Assembly (NCBI GenBank): GCA_021405325.1
Contig: QWII01000199.1
Location: 1 to 5,395 of the forward strand
DNA from: Caldilinea sp. CFX5
GTDB taxonomy: Bacteria > Chloroflexota > Anaerolineae > Caldilineales > Caldilineaceae
Length of the DNA stretch: 5,395 nucleotides
Direction of reading: 5' to 3'
Shown: piece by piece, positions 3,556 through 5,395 of the stretch
Position numbering within the stretch: the first letter of the stretch is position 1
How the letters are laid out: the number at the start of each line of letters is the position of its first letter
The notes under the pieces: model-generated
Seen by the model: only the letters and a program-made list of their open reading frames with translations
What the model was told of the DNA's origin: nothing
The model's database searches: none
Made by a program: the position numbers and the translations under genes

Positions 3556-5395
3556 TTACTGCTTGGTCACGACGGGCAAGAACATCCGCTGACGTAATGT
3601 CTCATCGCGATCCAGGTCAGCATCGGTCAACTCAGCGTCGGCCACGCTGCTGGGGTTCGCCGCGCCAACCGCAAACTGTTCACCCGCAGCTTCGTCCGCC
3701 GTCGCGGCGACGATGCTGGTGAAGGGCAGCAGTTGATTGGCGGCAACCAACGCGGTATCATCAATGTCGTAATTGAAGCCCTTGCTGGCGCCCACAAAGA
3801 AGGCGGCAAAGCGGCAGTCGGTTGCGGCGCCGATGGCCAGGAGCTGGCAAGTGAAAATATCGCTCTCCTTCCCACTCAGCGCATTGGCCTTGCCGACAGC
3901 CGTAAAGCTGCCCTTGGTGCTGAGGTAGAGATTGCCATTCGCCTTGTCCAGCCAGGCGGCATCAATATCTTCGCTACTGCTGGTCAGCGCCACCCGTGAG
4001 CCGTCGAAGTAAAGTGCCCAACTGCCGGCCGTATTGGCGCCCAGGCTGGTTGCGGTAAAGGCAAACAGGTCTTCATCGGCGCCGCTGACGCCGCCGGCGG
4101 AGAAGGAACCCTCGGTGCTGATGAGCAGGCGACCGTTGGCGTCCAAGGCAATTGCGTCCAAGTGTTCACTGTCGCCGCTCAAGCCGACATCGGAGCCGTC
4201 GAAGTACCATTGCAACGTACCGGCGGTCGTTGAACCCAGGCTCGTTGGAATGAAACGTAAGATGTCAGAAGGCGTCACTTCACCCAACCCCGCAATGGTG
4301 ATTTTCTTGCTGGGGGTTAGCAGGAAGCTGCCATCGGGCAACAGATCGAAGGCTTCCAGATCGACATTGCCAATGCCAATATCCGAACCATCAACGACCA
4401 GCGCCCAGCCGCCCGTGGTTGCGTTGTACGCCAGAATATCCTCGTCCTTAAAGGATACGCCATTGACACTGCCACTGGAATCGCTGACACTGACCAAGAG
4501 AAGGTTGCTGCTTGCCGGAACCGTGGTCGGCGTCGACGTGGCGGTTGGCAGGCTGGTTGCCGTGCTGGTCGGTGTGGCCGTATGGGTTGGCGTGCTGGTT
4601 GCGGTCGCCGTTGGTAAGGCCGGGCCACTGATCGTCACCGCACCGTTGACGGCATGACCAGCCGCCGAGGCGCCGCCCGGCGTGCCGAAGCTAACCGGCG
4701 TGTTCGTGCCAAAGTTCACCGGCGCTACTTGCGATCCGCCGGCGGCCGGCTGACAGGTAGCGGTGAAGCGAATGGTCAGCAACGGGTTAATCGAGGGTAA
4801 AGTCGCAGCCGGTTGCGTTGCGGCGCTAATGATGAAATTCAGCTCGCCATCCGCATGCCCAGCCACGATCGCACCTGCAGTAAAGCCGGCGGGGACAAAG
4901 AACGTAATCGCGTCGGGGATGCCATTGCCGTTCGCATCGGCGCTATTAAAGGAAAGACAGGTTTGATCATAATCGACCGTGAACGCCATAGTAGAGATGT
5001 TAGTGCTGGTCGCCTGATAAGCAATGGGTACGTCTACTGAACCACCCGTAGTGGTCGACGCATTGCCGATGATCAACGCCGGGCCGGTAAAGACGGGAAT
5101 CGGTGTGTTAGTTGGCGTGTTGGTCGGCGTGTTGGTCGGCGTGTTGGTCGGTAGTGGGGTCGCCGTGTGCGTTGGCGTATTGGTCGGTGTGTTGGTGGCC
5201 CCGGTTGTCGCGGTTGCCGTTGGGGTGTTGGTGGCGACCGCCGCCACGCCTGTAATCGTGACCACGCCGGAGCCGTTGGTATAAGAGAGTTCGCTTCCAT
5301 TCTCCGCCGTCACATTGATGAACTGGCTAAAGGAGACGGTGCGCTGGATCGAACTGCCGGCGCCCGGATCACAGGCGGCCTTGGCCGTAAAGGTC
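3556..5395 (-). CDS. Surface protein with cohesin-like domains, Thr/Pro linkers and a four-unit repeat domain (5'-truncated at the right edge)
   Basis: The frame is open from the window edge (first full codon 5394-5392) to TAA at 3556-3558, giving 612 visible residues; the true start lies outside. A GTG at 5313 is not the start: it falls inside a domain, lacks a Shine-Dalgarno, and the residues before it are clearly coding. Domains by visible residue: 1-49, end of a cohesin-like domain (Cys8, closing VVTITG strand); 55-99, NTPT linker; 105-257, complete cohesin-like domain with loop DANGNGIPD and Cys146/Cys214; 258-294, second Thr/Pro linker; about 297-557, four internal repeats with conserved DGSDxG and EdiDA motifs, family not recognised; 558-612, acidic tail ending RQRMFLPVVTKQ. 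No catalytic residues are apparent. It is probably exported and surface-attached, but its signal peptide is not visible. The cohesin-like domain is paralogous to domain B of the downstream 848-residue protein. Confidence 0.88.
   Translation of the reverse strand, partial: TFTAKAACDPGAGSSIQRTVSFSQFINVTAENGSELSYTNGSGVVTITGVAAVATNTPTATATTGATNTPTNTPTHTATPLPTNTPTNTPTNTPTNTPIPVFTGPALIIGNASTTTGGSVDVPIAYQATSTNISTMAFTVDYDQTCLSFNSADANGNGIPDAITFFVPAGFTAGAIVAGHADGELNFIISAATQPAATLPSINPLLTIRFTATCQPAAGGSQVAPVNFGTNTPVSFGTPGGASAAGHAVNGAVTISGPALPTATATSTPTHTATPTSTATSLPTATSTPTTVPASSNLLLVSVSDSSGSVNGVSFKDEDILAYNATTGGWALVVDGSDIGIGNVDLEAFDLLPDGSFLLTPSKKITIAGLGEVTPSDILRFIPTSLGSTTAGTLQWYFDGSDVGLSGDSEHLDAIALDANGRLLISTEGSFSAGGVSGADEDLFAFTATSLGANTAGSWALYFDGSRVALTSSSEDIDAAWLDKANGNLYLSTKGSFTAVGKANALSGKESDIFTCQLLAIGAATDCRFAAFFVGASKGFNYDIDDTALVAANQLLPFTSIVAATADEAAGEQFAVGAANPSSVADAELTDADLDRDETLRQRMFLPVVTKQ
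3736..4440 (-). repeat. Four-unit internal protein repeat, possible beta-propeller (family not recognised)
   Basis: Units begin at D-[IL]-[LF] at about 4440, 4266, 4071 and 3861 (spacing 58, 65 and 70 residues). The consensus is D(I/L)(L/F)xF, TSLGxxTAG, a W/Y-containing strand, (F/V)DGSxVxL, E-x-(I/L)-DA, nG-x-L-x-(I/L)ST-x-GSF. Units 2 and 3 are the most alike; unit 1 has a shortened front half, and unit 4 is degenerate with two cysteines and GASKGF in place of DGSDVG. The alternation of strands and turns fits blades of a propeller, but four units is few for a closed one. It is not a dockerin or cohesin. Confidence 0.65.
4513..4623 (-). repeat. Second Thr/Pro/Ser-rich linker
   Basis: Visible residues 258-294 are built from TATSTPT-like units and join the complete cohesin-like domain to the repeat domain. 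Unlike the first linker, the DNA repeat is degenerate and Asn is absent, so the two linkers are not recent copies of each other. Confidence 0.75.
4624..5082 (-). other. Complete cohesin-like domain of the truncated protein (visible residues 105-257)
   Basis: PALIIGNASTTTGGSVDVPI opens the domain, followed by ISTMAFTVDYDQTCLSF (the cohesin 'Y-D' strand), loop SADANGNGIPD, ELNFIISA, PLLTIRFTATC and a closing NGAVTISG strand. Cys146 and Cys214 could form a disulfide between the middle strands. The partly visible domain at the right edge ends in the same way (TFTAKAACDP ... GVVTITG), so at least two such modules were present in tandem. Confidence 0.7.
5098..5232 (-). repeat. Asn-Thr-Pro-Thr linker with a 12-bp DNA tandem repeat
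   Basis: About 45 residues of NTPT/TATP units join two cohesin-like domains. At DNA level GTGTTGGTCGGC (plus strand) repeats at 5117-5128, 5129-5140 and 5141-5152 (last copy imperfect), preceded by a diverged copy at 5105-5116 with two mismatches. The period of exactly four codons keeps the frame whatever the copy number. Such linkers are flexible, extended and often O-glycosylated; none of that can be shown here. Confidence 0.85.

Noticed and set aside
4034..4657. 207-codon plus-strand open frame
   Set aside because: It is antisense to the cohesin/repeat protein. Its hydrophobic VGVLVGV end is only the reverse reading of the Thr/Pro linker.
5024..5284. Plus-strand frame with a Gly-Val-Leu-Val repeat resembling a membrane segment
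   Set aside because: This is the complement of the NTPT tandem repeat. It has no ribosome site and no independent coding signal.
5232..5313. GTG at 5313 as the start of the right-hand gene
   Set aside because: The same frame stays open to the window edge, the residues before it complete a cohesin-like domain, and there is no Shine-Dalgarno. The gene is truncated, not short.

Overview
The window holds three genes, all on the minus strand, all apparently encoding exported proteins. The order in transcription direction is: a 5'-truncated surface protein (3556 to beyond the right edge), a complete 848-residue modular surface protein (486-3032), and the first 46 codons of a small exported protein (138 to beyond the left edge). 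No RNA gene, CRISPR array, transposase or metabolic gene is visible. The style points to a filamentous or environmental Chloroflexota (Anaerolineae/Caldilineae-like). The signs are Asn-Thr-Pro-Thr linkers, cohesin-like modules in non-cellulolytic proteins, calcium-loop dockerin repeats, and short C-termini with an 'LP + two hydrophobics + basic' ending (LPYIQR and LPVVTKQ). This taxonomic call is an inference from protein style only.

Layout. 1-138: start of a secreted protein with a good Shine-Dalgarno and signal peptide. 139-485: intergenic region with a candidate promoter, two perfect 10-bp palindromes, and three adjacent inverted repeats downstream of the large gene. 486-3032: signal peptide, two Ig/cadherin-like domains, cohesin-like A, cadherin-like repeat, third Ig/cadherin-like domain, dockerin-like pair of Ca2+ loops, cohesin-like B, C-terminal tail. 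3033-3555: 523-bp intergenic region with a 15-bp hairpin just after the upstream stop, a plus-strand intrinsic-terminator-like element and a 9-bp inverted repeat. 3556-5395: end of one cohesin-like domain, a Thr/Pro linker containing a 12-bp DNA tandem repeat, a full cohesin-like domain, a second Thr/Pro linker, a four-unit internal repeat (possible beta-propeller), C-terminal tail.

How the parts may work together. The 848-residue protein carries both halves of a cohesin-dockerin pair, and its neighbour carries at least two more cohesin-like modules on flexible linkers. This is the parts list of a self-assembling extracellular scaffold with no catalytic module in view. It is the most interesting reading of the window, but binding between these modules is inferred, not shown. 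Both intergenic gaps are long and contain strong hairpins, so the genes are more likely transcribed separately than as a tight operon.
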